Shown: positions 29,293-41,430, numbered from the stretch's first letter. The stretch is DNA of 64,000 nucleotides from Serripes groenlandicus (GCA_031761405.1 JASEVX010000008.1:39801483-39865482); one strand, 5' to 3'. Notes: generated by a model not told the origin, from the letters alone. Made by a program: numbers and translations.

Positions 29293-32200
29293 ATGACATC
29301 GTCCTTTGAACTACTGCATTTTGTATCTCTGAACGCCAATGGCTTAAGAGATTATTCAAAAAGAGAACGACTTAAAGAATGGATAAATCAACAAAAAGCT
29401 TACATTATATACCTCCAAGAAACACACTTTACCTCTGACATAATAGATAATGTTGATAAACAATTTAGTAATTATAGCCTTTATCATGCTTTAGGATCAA
29501 ATCATAGTTGCGGGTGCAGTATACTTATTTCAAATAAGCTAAATTTTACATATACCGATTCTCTACGCGACAAAAATGGAAGATACGTTATCCTAAACAG
29601 CACAAGTAATGAAAGTATGTTCAGTATGGTAAATATTTATAGCCCAAATAAAGAAACAGTTAGAAATAAATTTTATAAAACGATGTCGGACCTCATTCAA
29701 ACAAATACAGACGGTCAAATAATAATAGGTGGCGACTTTAATGATGTATTATCTAGTATAGATAGAGTAACGTCAAGTTTAAAACCAAAAAACGCACCAG
29801 TGCCGAATCTCACTTCTCTTATAAAAACTCATAGTCTCTCAGATATATGGCGAGTTATCAATCCAAATAAAAATCAGTTTACGTGGAAAAGGAAGAACGG
29901 TATAGAAAAAAGTAGGATAGATTTTTGGCTAATAAGAAAAAATTAACACCCCTTAATATCAAGTTGCGATATAAGACCCGCATTAATCGACAGCACAGAT
30001 CATCTCGCTATTTCCCTGAAAATAAAAATACCAAATAACCGAGGAAAAGGTTATTGGAAAATGAACAACTCCTTACTACATGACACAGATTACAAACAGA
30101 TAATCGAAACACTCATTACGTCAACAACTACACAATTTAGTAAACATCCTAACCCACATAATGCTCAAACAATATGGGAAATATTAAAATGTTACATCAA
30201 AGATAGAACTATAAAATACTCAATCTCAAAAAACTCAAAAACAAAAAGTAGACTGACCGATCTTGAAAATGAATTAAAAACACTTTTTGACAATAAAAAT
30301 TCAAACCCAGATTACATAAATAAACTAGAACACGAAATTAAAAACATCTAGAACTAAAAAGCAACAGGAGCACAAATCAGAGCAAGAGCAAATTTCGTTG
30401 ATGAAGGGGAGACAAATCTTAAATACTTCTTAAATCTTGAAAAAAGCCGACAAACCCGAAAAACAATTACAACACTTAAGGTAGGAGTAAGAAAACTTGT
30501 TTCGACATCAGATATACTCGAAGAGGAAGTATCCTTTTACAAAAATCTCTATTCAACAAACAATGTAGATAAAAAAGAAATTAGTTCTTATCTTTCACGA
30601 GTAAAAGTAGAAATTAAACTGAGCAACATATCCTCCAAAATTTGTGACGGAACCTTATTCAACGATGAATGTATATCCGCCTTAAACGAGATGAAATCAA
30701 ACAAAAGTCCAGGAAGTGATGGTTTAACGGTTGAATTTTACAAAACATTTTGGCCAAACATTGGAGATATTGTGTTACAATCCCTAAATTACGGCTACTC
30801 GAAAGGAGAACTATCAAATACTCAAAAACACAGCGTTTTGTCTCTAATTTACAAAAAAGGCGATCCAGAAAACATGGAAAATTGGCGCCCTATATCCCTT
30901 TTAAATGTTGATTACAAAATAGCTGCGCGTGTTTTAGCAAAACGTTTACAAAAAATCCTACCTACTCTTATCAATAATGACCAGCAAGGATACATCAAAA
31001 ATAGACTTGTAAGTAACAATATAAGACAAATACAAGATGTAATTGACTATGCAGATACAACGAGCATGGAAGGTGCTCTACTATTCTTAGACTTCAGAAA
31101 AGCATTTGACACTGTTGAATGGACATTTTTATTCGAAACCTTAAAATTATACGGATTTGGCGAGTCCTTCATATCGTGGGTAAAAACCTTCTACTGTAAA
31201 ATAACAGCTAGTGTATTAAACAACGGATGGAAATCACACAAATTTGCACTTACAAGGTCAATTAGACAAGGATGCCCAATGTCCTCTCTTCTTTTTATTT
31301 TGGCCGCAGAAATACTAGCTACACAAATACGGACGTGTAATGAAATTCAAGGTATACAAGTAACACACAATGCCATAAATAATTTGAAAATTAGTCAACT
31401 AGCAGATGACACTACACTATTTGTAAACAACGAAACCGAAATTCACAAAGCTCTTGAAATAATTGATCACTTTGGAATCAACTCAGGCCTCAAACTTAAT
31501 AAGAATAAAACAGAAATAATGTGGATCGGCTTAGCTAAAAATAGAAATCATGATATAGGCAAAATAAGATGTGTAAAAGAAATTAAAGCTCTTTGTGTAT
31601 ATTTTTCAACCAACCATAACTTAAGTAACAAGAGAAATTGGGACTTGAAATTAGAAAACTGTCAAAATCACATCAATAAACTTAAACAAAGACATCTCAC
31701 TTTTTTCGGAAAGATAAAACTAATAAAACTAAATTTGCTACCTATGTTCACCTATTTCTTTCAGTCCATACATGTACCTAATTACGTATTGAACTCAATC
31801 AACAAACAGTTTTTTGATTTCCTATGGGGAGAAAAAAGAGAAAAACTTAAAAGAAACACCTTAATTGGAGATATAAGAGAGGGAGGTATGAAAATGATTG
31901 ATATAAAACAATTTGTCAAATCTATAAAAGTAAGTTGGGTAAAAAGACTTATGTTAACTGACGATGATTCAAACTGGCAAGAAATCACGAAATTTTACCT
32001 TAACCAGTACGGAAAAAAGCTACTGATATTTTATATGAACTTTGACTCGATAAAATTTCTTCCGAAAATAAAACACAAATTGCCACCCTTTTATTCAGAC
32101 ATTCTAAAGTATGGATAGAATTTAAGAAAATAACTAATGCAAAATCTAAAAATGAAAAATTTCACGACATAAGAAATCAATTATTATGGGGAAACGCAAA

Positions 32201-33056
32201 TATTAAAAACAAACTTAATAAAACCTTGATTTTTCGTAAATGGATCGATTCTGGCCTACTGTTTATAGACAACATTATTTCAAACAGCGGTTCCATTTGC
32301 GAAACAAAAGTACTCCAAAAATTAAAAGACAAAAGTGACTGGATCAGAGAAATAAACGTAGTAAAGTCATCCATATCTAACACATGGAAACGAATATTGA
32401 AGTCGGACATTTCCCTTAAAACAAAAGTAAACATTAAATTAACCCTACCACATCAAAGGTTCCTCAAATTAACAAATAATGACGTATATTCAATATTTCA
32501 AAAATCTTTCTTTGAAAAACCATACATTCACAAGTACTGGAACGATACTCTCAAAACCCAAATCAATTGGGCAGACATTTACTGTTCTATTCATAAAAAC
32601 TGCGCAAATAACAGGTTCAATCAGTTTAGATATAAATTGATCCACAACATAATTGCTACAAAACATAATCTTAAAAAATGGAAAATATCAGATAACGATA
32701 TCTGCTCTGTTTGCGGTGACACGGAAACTATAGAACATTTCCTATTACAGTGCAACAGTATTGTGCACTTTTGGCAACAGATTTTTTTTTTCTTTTCATC
32801 CATTGGATACGATAACGTAGTTTGTTTAAAATCTCTTGTAACAGGCTACAAACCCGAAGCAAGAGAATATGATGATATAAATTGTATACTGAATATTATT
32901 TCATTCACAGTCTACAAATCCTACTTCATGTCTAACATGAGAACAAAACCTATAAACATACTTAATACTCTGAAAAATGAATGCAGAATCGCACTATATC
33001 ATAACCGCAAAATACATTTGAAAACATTGATTGATCGATTGATGAGCTTTATATGA
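29293..33056 (+). pseudogene. LINE ORF2: AP endonuclease plus reverse transcriptase, broken
   Basis: The first 217 residues are an APE-type endonuclease: SLNANGLRD, YLQETHF, NIYSPN, IIGGDFNDV, FTWKR and RIDFWL. The reverse transcriptase follows: KSPGSDGLTVEFYKTFW, NWRPISLLNVDYKI, the motif-A aspartate in FLDFRKAFDTVEW, RQGCPMS, and the catalytic QLADDTTLF near 31400. The C-terminus has a CX2CX7HX4C finger (CSVC...H...C, about 32703-32753). These features and about 1,250 codons fit L1/Tx1 ORF2. Breaks: in-frame stops at 29944, 30349 and 30355, and a one-base deletion near 32110 that moves the rest to another frame. Catalytic motifs are otherwise intact, so the copy is fairly young. It cannot make a full product as it stands. 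Confidence 0.9.
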
Positions 33057-33667
33057 CTTTGTTAACATTAAGATTATTTCCTACACTTTCCTTTAATCAC
33101 AGAATATTCCCAGGTAAACTCTTGTGTTTTCGTATGTTTTTTTCACGCTTTCAAACAAGAGTATATCCGCATTGGTACTCCTATTACAGTGAAATGCTAC
33201 TGTAATTGACAATAACCTTGCATACATTGTCGATCCAAATCAAATTGTGATAAACGCAGGTAGATCTTGATCACCAATGATTAAGGTTTTCACTTCCGCA
33301 CAGTCTGGTTACATTTTCTCACTATGTTTTCATAAATTCTGTGATGTGTGTACACATACTTTGTTTTCTAACTGATAACAACTATGTGTTATACGTAAAT
33401 GAAACTCAAAAACAAATCTATAAAATAAAACATTGTAGTAAAAGAAGAATTTGATAAAATTTCTCCTTTTCCCCACACTGTTTTTTTTCAAAACATATTA
33501 CGCTACAGAATGAAAAGAAACTGCCCAGACTCCTTATAGGTTATTCATTAGGTAAATTCATATAATTTCCTTAGACTATAAATATTATTCTAGTAACAAT
33601 TTGTGTAAGGTATGAGGGAGGATGGCCACGACCTCTCTCCATACCTATGGACGTGGCAAATAAAGTG
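33057..33667 (+). other. LINE 3' untranslated region
   Basis: AT-rich, no open frame of note. It ends with AATAAA at 33659, just before the A-rich tail. A small inverted stretch (gaggatggccacgacc... ggacgtggc) lies near the end and could fold as a 3' stem; this is inference. Confidence 0.55.
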
Positions 33668-33709
33668 TAAAAAAAATAAAAAAAAATAAAAAAATAAAAA
33701 ATAAAAAAA

Positions 33710-33812
33710 GTAGTAATAGTAGTAGTAGCAGTAGTAGTAGTAGTAGTAGTAGTAGCAGTATTAGTTGTTGTAGTAATAGTAGTAGTAGAAGTAAACATAG
33801 AAGTTTCAGTAG
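33710..33812. repeat. (TAG)n microsatellite, right of the LINE
   Basis: About 85 bases of imperfect tagtag, followed by taaacatagaagtttcagtag, nearly the same interruption as in the left array. This supports the two arrays having once been continuous or duplicated. Confidence 0.85.
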
Positions 33813-34260
33813 CATGAAAAGATTCACGTACGTTTAAAGTCTATGACGATCACAAAGGGTTACCAAAATATAAATTGTATCTATAACAGCTCCAACATGT
33901 TGTATATAAGTTCTATATTACTCAATTGTAATCAATTGCATGCTTTTAATCCATCAAACATGGCAATTGTTGTTGATCCAATTGAAATGACGACTACATA
34001 AATAAATCCAAATTACTACAAGGGTATGCTGAAATTCATACCACGTCTGTGCCATATAGCTAAGTTTACAGTGAAGATATGTATATATTCACACCTGGGT
34101 TAAAGGTAAGGCACTACTACATTATCCTTTACATTTTGCAATGAATAAACCACTTATGTGACCATTTGGGGAGCAGGGTTCTATTCAGTTACTCTTTGTT
34201 ATGTTCTACACAGGATTTTGAGGAAGATTTGAATGAGGAATTGAAGAACATTCCAGTGCA
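33813..34260. other. No feature seen
   Basis: AT-rich sequence with no recognisable coding stretch, repeat or element. Confidence 0.4.
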
Positions 34261-34263
34261 GAA

Positions 34264-34562
34264 TGATTGATTAATTGATTGATTGTTGGTTAAAGCAGTT
34301 TTCCAAAATAAATCAGTCATATCATGGCGGCAAGTTCATCTACCTATGCGTTTCTGGGCTTTGTCACACAAGTACTCAACAAAACAATATTTCCAAGCAA
34401 CTGGCTACTTTCCCAGATAGACTGCTAGCCCTGTGTGGGAATGCCACGTTGACTTTTGTAAAATGTCGTTAAGATTTTGATCGAGCTGGGGTTCAAACTC
34501 ACAATCCCTGGATTGATAGCCCGCGTCGCTATCGACTGAGTTCTCGGGCTTCGGTCTATCCA
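34264..34562 (-). mobile_element. tRNA-derived SINE (family C), minus
   Basis: gattaattgattgattgttg, catatcatggcggcaagttc, caagcaactggctactttcc, and a reversed B-box-like ctggggttcaaactcac, ending with tctcgggcttcgg. Confidence 0.75.
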
Positions 34563-34644
34563 CTTAACCGGCATGCGAATAACGCAATCAGGACTAGAGG
34601 TATTAACACGCGATAAGGACATTCATGAATATAAATTATATAAT

Positions 34645-34826
34645 AATTGAGCCGTCCCTCGAGAAAAACCAACATTGTGGACTCTGCGTAAAGTGTCGAT
34701 CCGGATCAGTATAAGCAAGCAGCGCAGGCTTACCCGAATAGACACGTTTCACGGACTGCGCAGGCTGATCTGGGTCTTAAGCAGAGGCCATAATGTTGGT
34801 TTTCTCGCGGGACGGCTCAATTATCC
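34645..34826. mobile_element. Short gagccgt-type MITE
   Basis: Left end aattgagccgtccctcgaga, right end ttctcgcgggacggctcaat, about 180 bp. It holds one central gcgcaggcttacccg/gactgcgcaggctgatctg inverted pair. It is a shortened relative of the 260-bp copies. Confidence 0.85.
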
Positions 34827-34894
34827 ATGGACATTTATGCTTCAAAGAAATGTTACCGTTACTTTGGTTGTTAGACCTTTTTTTCACAAACAAT

Positions 34895-35135
34895 CCGTTA
34901 ATTTAGTTTAGTTTAGTTTAGATTTAACTTATTTATTTTACATTGCTTTCTAAACAAGCTTTCAGCTTATATTAATCACGCTCGATGTCTGCTTTCTTGA
35001 TACCTAACCAGTACTCGCGTCGTGCGTTTCGAAAAATTCCAACGGCAGAAACCAATCATTACGGGATTCGAACCGGGGACCTTTGGTACGAGAGGCCGAA
35101 GCTCTACATCGGCACCACTGTCTTCTGTTAATATA
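34895..35135 (-). mobile_element. tRNA-like SINE (family D), minus
   Basis: A tagttta-repeat tail at the left, the body aaccagtactcgcgtcgtgc, and the reversed tRNA-like head acgggattcgaaccgggga, ctttggtacgagaggc. Matches 22985-23100. Confidence 0.7.
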
Positions 35136-35394
35136 TAGAGGCATCAACTTGCTCATATTTAAACATTGCAGCCTTCAGTTGACTGTCGTCTAGCTGAAAT
35201 ATTATTTTATAAAATTCAATTCATAGAGAAAGCTCTACATGGTGCATAACTTTTGCCCAAGTGTATTGTTTAATGTTTACGAAAGATGCAGTACAATATT
35301 CGGCTAAATAGAACGGAACTTTATTCCTTTATGATTATGAATAATCAATGCTGAAAAGCACTTTTGTTAAACCAGAAAATGAACAACGAAACCA

Positions 35395-35634
35395 TTAAAT
35401 CTTTCCCATACATAGACTCATTTGGCGCATCTGCAGCAGAGGACTTTTGAAAACATTGCAACAAAAGGAGAACTTGATCATAATAAGCAGTTTCTCCTTT
35501 TGTCACTTTATTTCAACTCTATTTGGTGATTACATGTATACTATCATTTATAAAGAGAATTAATTCATATTTATGCCTAGATGTTTCTCAAGTAGTCTTC
35601 TGCTGTATATTTCTTGTATGTGGGAAGGGGTTAA
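35395..35634. mobile_element. TTAA-type MITE
   Basis: ttaaatctttcccatacata at the left and tatgtgggaaggggttaa at the right. The centre is aaggagaacttgatcataat, tctccttttgtcac. Confidence 0.8.
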
Positions 35635-36224
35635 CGAATGTAACCCTTTCCATTATTCAACAATTCTGCGGTAAACGAGTTCGAACACATATAATGCAAA
35701 AGCATTGAAAACTCGATATAAAAGAAGAAATATTTGTCTATGGAATAGTGTTAAAAAACATTGCGGCACAAGCAGAAAATTGCTCATAATGAGTAAGCTC
35801 TCCTTTTGCAACACTGCTTTCATCAGTCATATGTTGTAAATGAGTCTGCATTCAAGACAAGATTAAGAAACGGATTAATTTTCCTTCGATGTTGACAATA
35901 GTTTTATTGTTACTTCCTTATAAAAGAAGAGCTGGATAAAGGGTTGTTTTGTAATGCAGATAATACTAATGTTCGTTGACATGTACAAAGTTAGGGTAAC
36001 GTGATATTTAAATCTTCCTTGTCTTTTGTCCTTGTTGTTCGGTCGAGCCTCGTGAAAACTTTCCTTCGGAAGTATTGATTGACAAAATGAAACTAGGTAC
36101 ACTTGTTCCTAGGAACAATACGCTTCTCTCAACCAAGTCACAAAACTCTGGTGGTACTAATTATTCAGTAGCGGCCCTTTTAGACATAGAATTTGACAGA
36201 CAATCGTTGGCGTTCGCTCCACGG

Positions 36225-36340
36225 CGCTCTTGTTCAGTTATATCACGGCGTTTCCTGGATAAGTTACCAGTACTACTGGTTCATTTATCCAGACACCAGC
36301 CAGTCAGTCGTAATGCTAACCCTGCAACCCTTAACGCGAA

Positions 36341-36377
<37 letters not shown>

Positions 36378-36428
36378 CATTTCTACCATTTTCAAAGTCT
36401 TTGGTATGACCCAGCCGGGAAAGCTGGA
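36225..36428 (-). mobile_element. SINE (family B) with a 33-base G run
   Basis: cagttatatcacggcgtttc, ccagccagtcagtcgtaatg and aaagtctttggtatgaccca. Other copies have gagcgccaaggaaag at the place where this one has 33 G in a row (36341-36373). The tRNA-like head is truncated. Confidence 0.8.
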
Positions 36429-36429
36429 A

Positions 36430-37080
36430 TGTGTACCAACCTTATTTAAGATTTTAAGTTTTACTTAGTGCAAACAAAAATGGTTCATGGACTAGGAGCC
36501 TGGTGTCATTTTGCACCTGCGACGATGAAGACTGCATTATTTGTTGTATAGGGATAAGGGTTAAATAAATCATATTCATATGTATTGCTATTTATGATCA
36601 ATTTCGTCATTTAACACGTTTTACAACATCCAATTAAATTCAGTGTCGTTTTCTGTAGAAAAAGATCTAAGATAATTTAAGGTTCATATTATAGTTTCTT
36701 TCTTGGAAATACAGCAAAGTATTACATTTCTATACAAAGGGTACATGTAAGTTATCAAATGCATATGACTCAAAAAGATAAAATGCATGATCATGCACAA
36801 TCTATCCAAAGATGCAGTCATTCCTAGAAGTTAAATGACAAGCTAGTTTCGTTTTAGATTCAAATTATTGAGTAATGAAACGCCTTTGTTTGTTTCTTTC
36901 TTCAATACGATTTATACGATTACACTGCAGAACCTTTTATAGAGAGTTATCTCTCTTTGATATAAAAAAATAAAACCAACTAGTGTCATACAGGAGAATT
37001 CTGTACATTGATCTAATATAACTTGCACATGCGTGTTAGAAGCTTATCTCAACTTAACTTAACAAGTTCCCATTAATTGC
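36430..37080. other. No feature seen
   Basis: AT-rich, no open frame or element recognised. Confidence 0.4.
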
Positions 37081-37260
37081 CCTTCAATTAAGTGTTAGCT
37101 AGCAGCAAAGTAAAATGAACGCACTCTAAAGACTTAAGATGTTATACTTTATTGCGTTAAGTTAAGGGTTAGCTAGCAGTAATTGTAATGAACACACACA
37201 CTTAACTAAGCATGTTAGCCTGTATTGCGTTCAGTTAAGTGTAAGCTAACGGTACCGTTA
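37080..37260. repeat. Diverged tandem repeat, three copies
   Basis: ttaagtgttagctagcag, ttaagggttagctagcag and ttaagtgtaagctaacgg recur about 75 bases apart with flanking aatgaac(g/a)cac and tattgcgtt. Confidence 0.6.
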
Positions 37261-37376
37261 AAAAAAGCACGATGTATCCTGTGGTACATGTCATTTAAAC
37301 AAGTATTTTGTTATCAATTCTCTTTTAAGTATTGAGTATGTTTTATAACTGAATTAATATACAAGACCAACTTGAT

Positions 37377-37615
37377 CAATTGATTTATTGATTCGGGTTT
37401 AACGCCGTTTTAAACATTTACTTTATTGGTATCACGGCGGCAGTTCATATATACATGTGTTTTCTGGTTTGTTTTAAAACAGTACTCAACTAAAAGATAT
37501 TTCAAAGCAACTGGTTGCTTTCTATATATCGCATTGACTTTTGTCAAAGTTCTGAAAGACGAGCTGTCCGAAGCTACGTTTCGAAACTCATATCTCTTGA
37601 TTGACCGGGGGTTGG
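37377..37615 (-). mobile_element. SINE (family C), minus
   Basis: ttgattcgggtttaacgccg, tggtatcacggcggcagttc, aagcaactggttgctttct and cattgacttttgtcaaag. The tRNA-like end is degraded. Confidence 0.7.
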
Positions 37616-38554
37616 TTTAACAAAATTGAATGATAATATGAGTCTTTATAGGAAATCAGAGGGTAGATAGTGAGGGCTGGGGCAAGGCAGATCCCTTAGT
37701 TATGCAGGTGCGACCACCACAACAGTTTCATATCAGGTAAGGGTTTAAGGAGTGTTGTAATCCTTTGAAAATTGATAGGAGCATTGAGGTTGGCTATTTC
37801 AATGGACTAGCGAGAAACAGTTGTAACTGTTTGCGATTTCAGAGGCAGTTACATCTGTTTCGCACTGAGCGATCAATCGATAAGCAACCAGGATATATCT
37901 AGATGAGTCTACACATTCCTCAAAGAAGATTGTTAAGTGGATACTGACACTCAATGGTGAGATGTTACAGATCTGGTTAGGACTGTCTGGGTGACTTTCT
38001 TTCATGCGTTGAGACTCAAACGGTCAATACAATGACTGTGGACTTCTGAAAACTGCTATATATCGTCATTTACTATCTCTGTGTTCATGGCAATATTGAA
38101 CTTTTTTTGCAAACACTACAGATGCATAAATAAATGAAATCAGCATTATTTGCCTTTTAAGATATCAACTATTCCAACAAGTTTGATATATCAAATATGG
38201 AGTCGCCCGATTTTGAATACGTAAGAGTCAACTTTATACAATTCAATGCTTGAAAGAAATTAAAATTTTAAAACCTCGATATATTATCGGTTTTCATGCG
38301 CCGTGGTTCGACTTTACAGCAGGGGTAGTGTTTGTCATGATATAAAATATCAGGAAGTAGGCAAACCTGTCTACCGGATCGTGTTACCCATGTGGCCACG
38401 TCACACGAAAACCGAACATCGGGACTGGCTTAAGTCATCAAGATGGTATCTAACTTAAATGAGCAGAACAGAACAGAATCCGATTTGCTATAAAGTAATT
38501 ACAACAACTTTAAGCAGTTATTCAATTATACAGCTACCTCAGGTTAAAAGCAAG

Positions 38555-38817
38555 TGAGCCGTTCCGGGAGAAAATCAAGATTGTGGACTCTGCGTAAAGT
38601 ATAGGCCCAGATCAGCCTAATCATGCCGCGCAGGCTACACCGGACAGAAACGTTTCGCCTCATGTGAATTTTCTGTTTCAGGAATCATTACGTTATACCT
38701 CTATCCCTCCTGAGACGGAATGTGTCAGCCCGGATTAGCCTGCGCGGAATGTGCAGGCTAATCCGGGTCGATACATTACGCAGATACTATAATGCTGGTT
38801 TTCTCGTGGGACGGCTT
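38555..38817. mobile_element. 263-bp MITE with gagccgt inverted ends
   Basis: tgagccgttccgggagaaaa and ttttctcgtgggacggctta are the ends. Inside, ggactctgcgtaaagtat is mirrored by atacattacgcaga. Two further GC-rich inverted blocks (gccgcgcaggctacaccgg, ccggattagcctgcgcgga) follow. It is non-coding. Confidence 0.85.
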
Positions 38818-38837
38818 ATTAATGTAGTCCGGTAATA

Positions 38838-39900
38838 TTGATTGATTTAATTGGGTTTTGACGCCGTTTTCAACACATTTAGAGTCGTATCATGGTGGTA
38901 TTTCACAAAGCCTTGTGTTCACTGGCTTTCCCACAACAGTACTGAACTACAATCATATTTCCAGGATAATCGTTTGTACATGTAAGATCACAAGGCTAAT
39001 GTCGTGTAACTGTTAGATCACTGGCTAATCGTTATAACTGTTAGATCTCTGGCTAATCGTCGTAACTGTTAGATCACCGGCATTATCGTTGTAAACTGTT
39101 AGATCACTGGTAATCGTTGTACCTGTTAGATCACTGGCTAATCCTTGTAATTGTAGATCACTGGCTAATCGTTGTAACTGTAGATCACTGGCTAATCGTT
39201 GTAACTGTTATATCACCGGCTAATCGTTGTAACTGTTAGATCACCGGCTAATCGTTGTAACTGTTAGATCACTGGCTAATCGTTGTACCTGTTAGATCAC
39301 TGGCTAATCGTTGTAACTGTTAGATCACCGCTAATCGTTGTACACTGTTATATCACCGGCTAATTTTTGTAACTGTTAGATCACCGGCAAAGCGTTTTGT
39401 AACTGTTAGATTACTGGCTAATCGTTGTAATGATTAGATCACTGGACTATGCTTGAAATGTTAGATCACTGGCTAATCGTTGTAACTGTTAGATCACTGG
39501 CTAATCGTTGTAACTGTTAGATCACTGCGCTAATCGTTGTTAATCTGTTTAGATCACTGGCTAATCGTTGTACCTGTTAGATCACTGGCTAATCGTTGTA
39601 CTGTTAGATCACTGGCTAATCGTTGTAATGTTATATCACCGGCTAATCGTTGTAACTGTTAGATCACTGGCTAATCGTTGTACCTGTTAGATCACTGGCT
39701 AATCGTTGTAAACTATTAGATCACTGCTATCGTTGTAACTGTTAGATCAACTGGCTAATCGTTGTACCTGTTAGATCACTGGCTTTGTCATATATACTGT
39801 AAGCTCATTGATAGATGATGAATGGCGATTGCTCGCATTGACTTTTGTCAAATATCGGAAATAATGTTGGCTGGGTTCGAAACTGACTTTTGATTCGAAT
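38838..39900 (-). mobile_element. SINE (family C) split by a grown minisatellite
   Basis: The left part has gattgatttaattgggtttt, gacgccgttttcaacac and tggctttcccacaacagtac. The right part has cattgacttttgtcaaatat and gggttcgaaactgac. In other family-C copies these blocks are separated by only about 40-60 bases; here the 28-bp repeat lies between. Confidence 0.7.
38985..39790. repeat. 28-bp minisatellite, about 28 copies
   Basis: The unit is ctgttagatcactggctaat, cgttgtaa. Many copies differ by one-base gains or losses rather than substitutions, which may reflect sequencing or assembly error close to the N gap. Confidence 0.93.
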
Positions 39901-40194
39901 TTAGTACAGTTGAAGCATCACAGTGTTCAACCGCCGTCTGCTGCAGATTGCGTCACAAATACGCTAGCAAATGGGAAAGTATTACATACTGAGACTTTAT
40001 GGGGCGACACAGTAGATTTGCGTGTTATAATTAAAATTGTGTGACTTAAATATTTTAAAATCTCCAAAAACCTTACAAGATATATATCAAGGATGCGGTT
40101 AACTGGCCAAAGTTTTCTATAATATCATGTTTTCTTTTCATGTCGTTTTAAGATAACACGTGTTTCCGTATTTCTCACTCCTTTACCCATTACT

Positions 40195-40345
40195 TCACAG
40201 AGACGACATTTGTCACCTGCCATTGAACATGACTTTTGAAACATTGCAATAAAGGGTGAATTTGCTAAAACTAGCAATTTAACCTTTTATTGCAATATGT
40301 CTCAACTCCTAGTTTAGTATTACATCTTTCAGTTTTCTATATTGT
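40195..40345. mobile_element. TTAA-type MITE relic
   Basis: acgacatttgtcacctgcc and cttttgaaacattgcaata, with the palindrome aatttgctaaaactagcaat. The ends are eroded. Confidence 0.5.
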
Positions 40346-40411
40346 TGAAATTGTTCGTCTGACCATTAGTAAAGAAGACGACCTTTGAAAAGAGACCATG
40401 AAGATTAAGGC

Positions 40412-40639
40412 TTAACCCTTTCCAAAGTACAACAGATCTGCGAGCAGGACTTGAAACACATAGAGAAAACCATGAATGAAAATCTCACTCCTAAACTATA
40501 GCTTAATTGTTAAATAAAGTTGAAAACATTGAGCAAATCGAATTGCTCGTTCGAGCAATTTCTCAGTAGTTCTGTCACACTGTTTCTCTCATCTCAAATA
40601 TTTCTACTGTATTAATATAATTTTATTACTATATTAATT
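40412..40639. mobile_element. TTAA-type MITE, right end in or lost at the gap
   Basis: ttaaccctttccaaagtaca, gcgagcaggacttgaaaca and the palindromic aattgctcgttcgagcaatt. The right terminus is not seen before the N run. Confidence 0.55.
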
Positions 40640-40839
40640 NNNNNNNNNNNNNNNNNNNNNNNNNNNNNNNNNNNNNNNNNNNNNNNNNNNNNNNNNNNNN
40701 NNNNNNNNNNNNNNNNNNNNNNNNNNNNNNNNNNNNNNNNNNNNNNNNNNNNNNNNNNNNNNNNNNNNNNNNNNNNNNNNNNNNNNNNNNNNNNNNNNNN
40801 NNNNNNNNNNNNNNNNNNNNNNNNNNNNNNNNNNNNNNN
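40640..40839. other. Assembly gap, 200 N
   Basis: Exactly 200 N, so probably a fixed-size gap of unknown true length. It lies between a MITE and a LINE tail. Confidence 0.99.
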
Positions 40840-41022
40840 CATGTACAGTCAATTAAAATGTAGTTTAAGAACAAAAGATGGCATCACAGACTGCTTTATA
40901 TGTAAAACCGGTACCAATCAAGGCTGTTTCAGATTAAAACAATATATCATTAACGATTTGATAAGTTAACTAAAAGTGAAATTGGCATCTTTATAACAAA
41001 TGATATACCGGAAATATTCACT

Positions 41023-41235
41023 TTAACTCTTTCAGCGCCGAATTGTTTAAAGTAGACTCTTCCATGTTCATACTCGGACGACTCTATTTTCATGTTATAG
41101 GATTTGTGGAATATTTTTATAACTCACAGCCAAACAATGCAGATTTCAGGTGAGACAGCTCGTTATGAGCTGACTCACCTGAATCTGTATTGTTTGCAAA
41201 AAGCTCAATATTGCCTTTGGCGCTGAAAGAGTTAA
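41023..41235. mobile_element. 213-bp MITE with perfect 17-bp inverted ends
   Basis: It starts ttaactctttcagcgcc and ends ggcgctgaaagagttaa, an exact reverse complement including the outer TTAA. The centre has tcaggtgagacagctcgtta, tgagctgactcacctga. A second copy lies at 47589-47801. TTAA ends suggest a piggyBac-type origin. Confidence 0.9.
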
Positions 41236-41261
41236 TATTTGCAGACGACGTGCCTACAGTT

Positions 41262-41430
41262 ACAGAGACGGTCGCAACATTTGAATAGACATTTGAATAT
41301 AAACAAAGAATATAGACACTGTCCTTGTTGTATCGACAAGGATGTCCGCGTAGTGGAAGACGAGTTTCATTTTCTATTAATATGCACACAAAATAACAAA
41401 ATGCGGGAAAGATATTTTAAACAAGAATAG
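41262..41430 (+). pseudogene. LINE C-terminal tail fragment
   Basis: The frame gives NKEYRHCPCCIDKDVRVVED, then EFHFLLICTQN, ending at a stop. The C-x2-C plus EDEFHFLL-x-C pattern is the usual end of bivalve LINE polyproteins of the CR1/L2/Tx1 kind. The rest of the element would lie upstream, in or beyond the gap, and a MITE now sits right before it. Confidence 0.65.

Larger units (their letters stand above)
28452..33709 (+). mobile_element. L1/Tx1-type LINE, near full length, inactive
   Basis: The element runs from the end of one TAG microsatellite to the start of another. An 840-base leader (28452-29292) has no recognised ORF1. It is followed by the endonuclease-RT frame (29293-33056), a 600-base 3' region, AATAAA at 33659 and an A-rich tail (33668-33709). 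The spacing and A-rich end fit target-primed insertion. Microsatellite targeting is known in the Tx1 group (Kibi, Koshi). Whether this family targets TAG arrays is inference from one copy. The 5' edge is set only by the repeat boundary. Confidence 0.75.

Noticed and set aside
36075..36468. Frames with poly-Gly
   Set aside because: They arise from the G run in a SINE.
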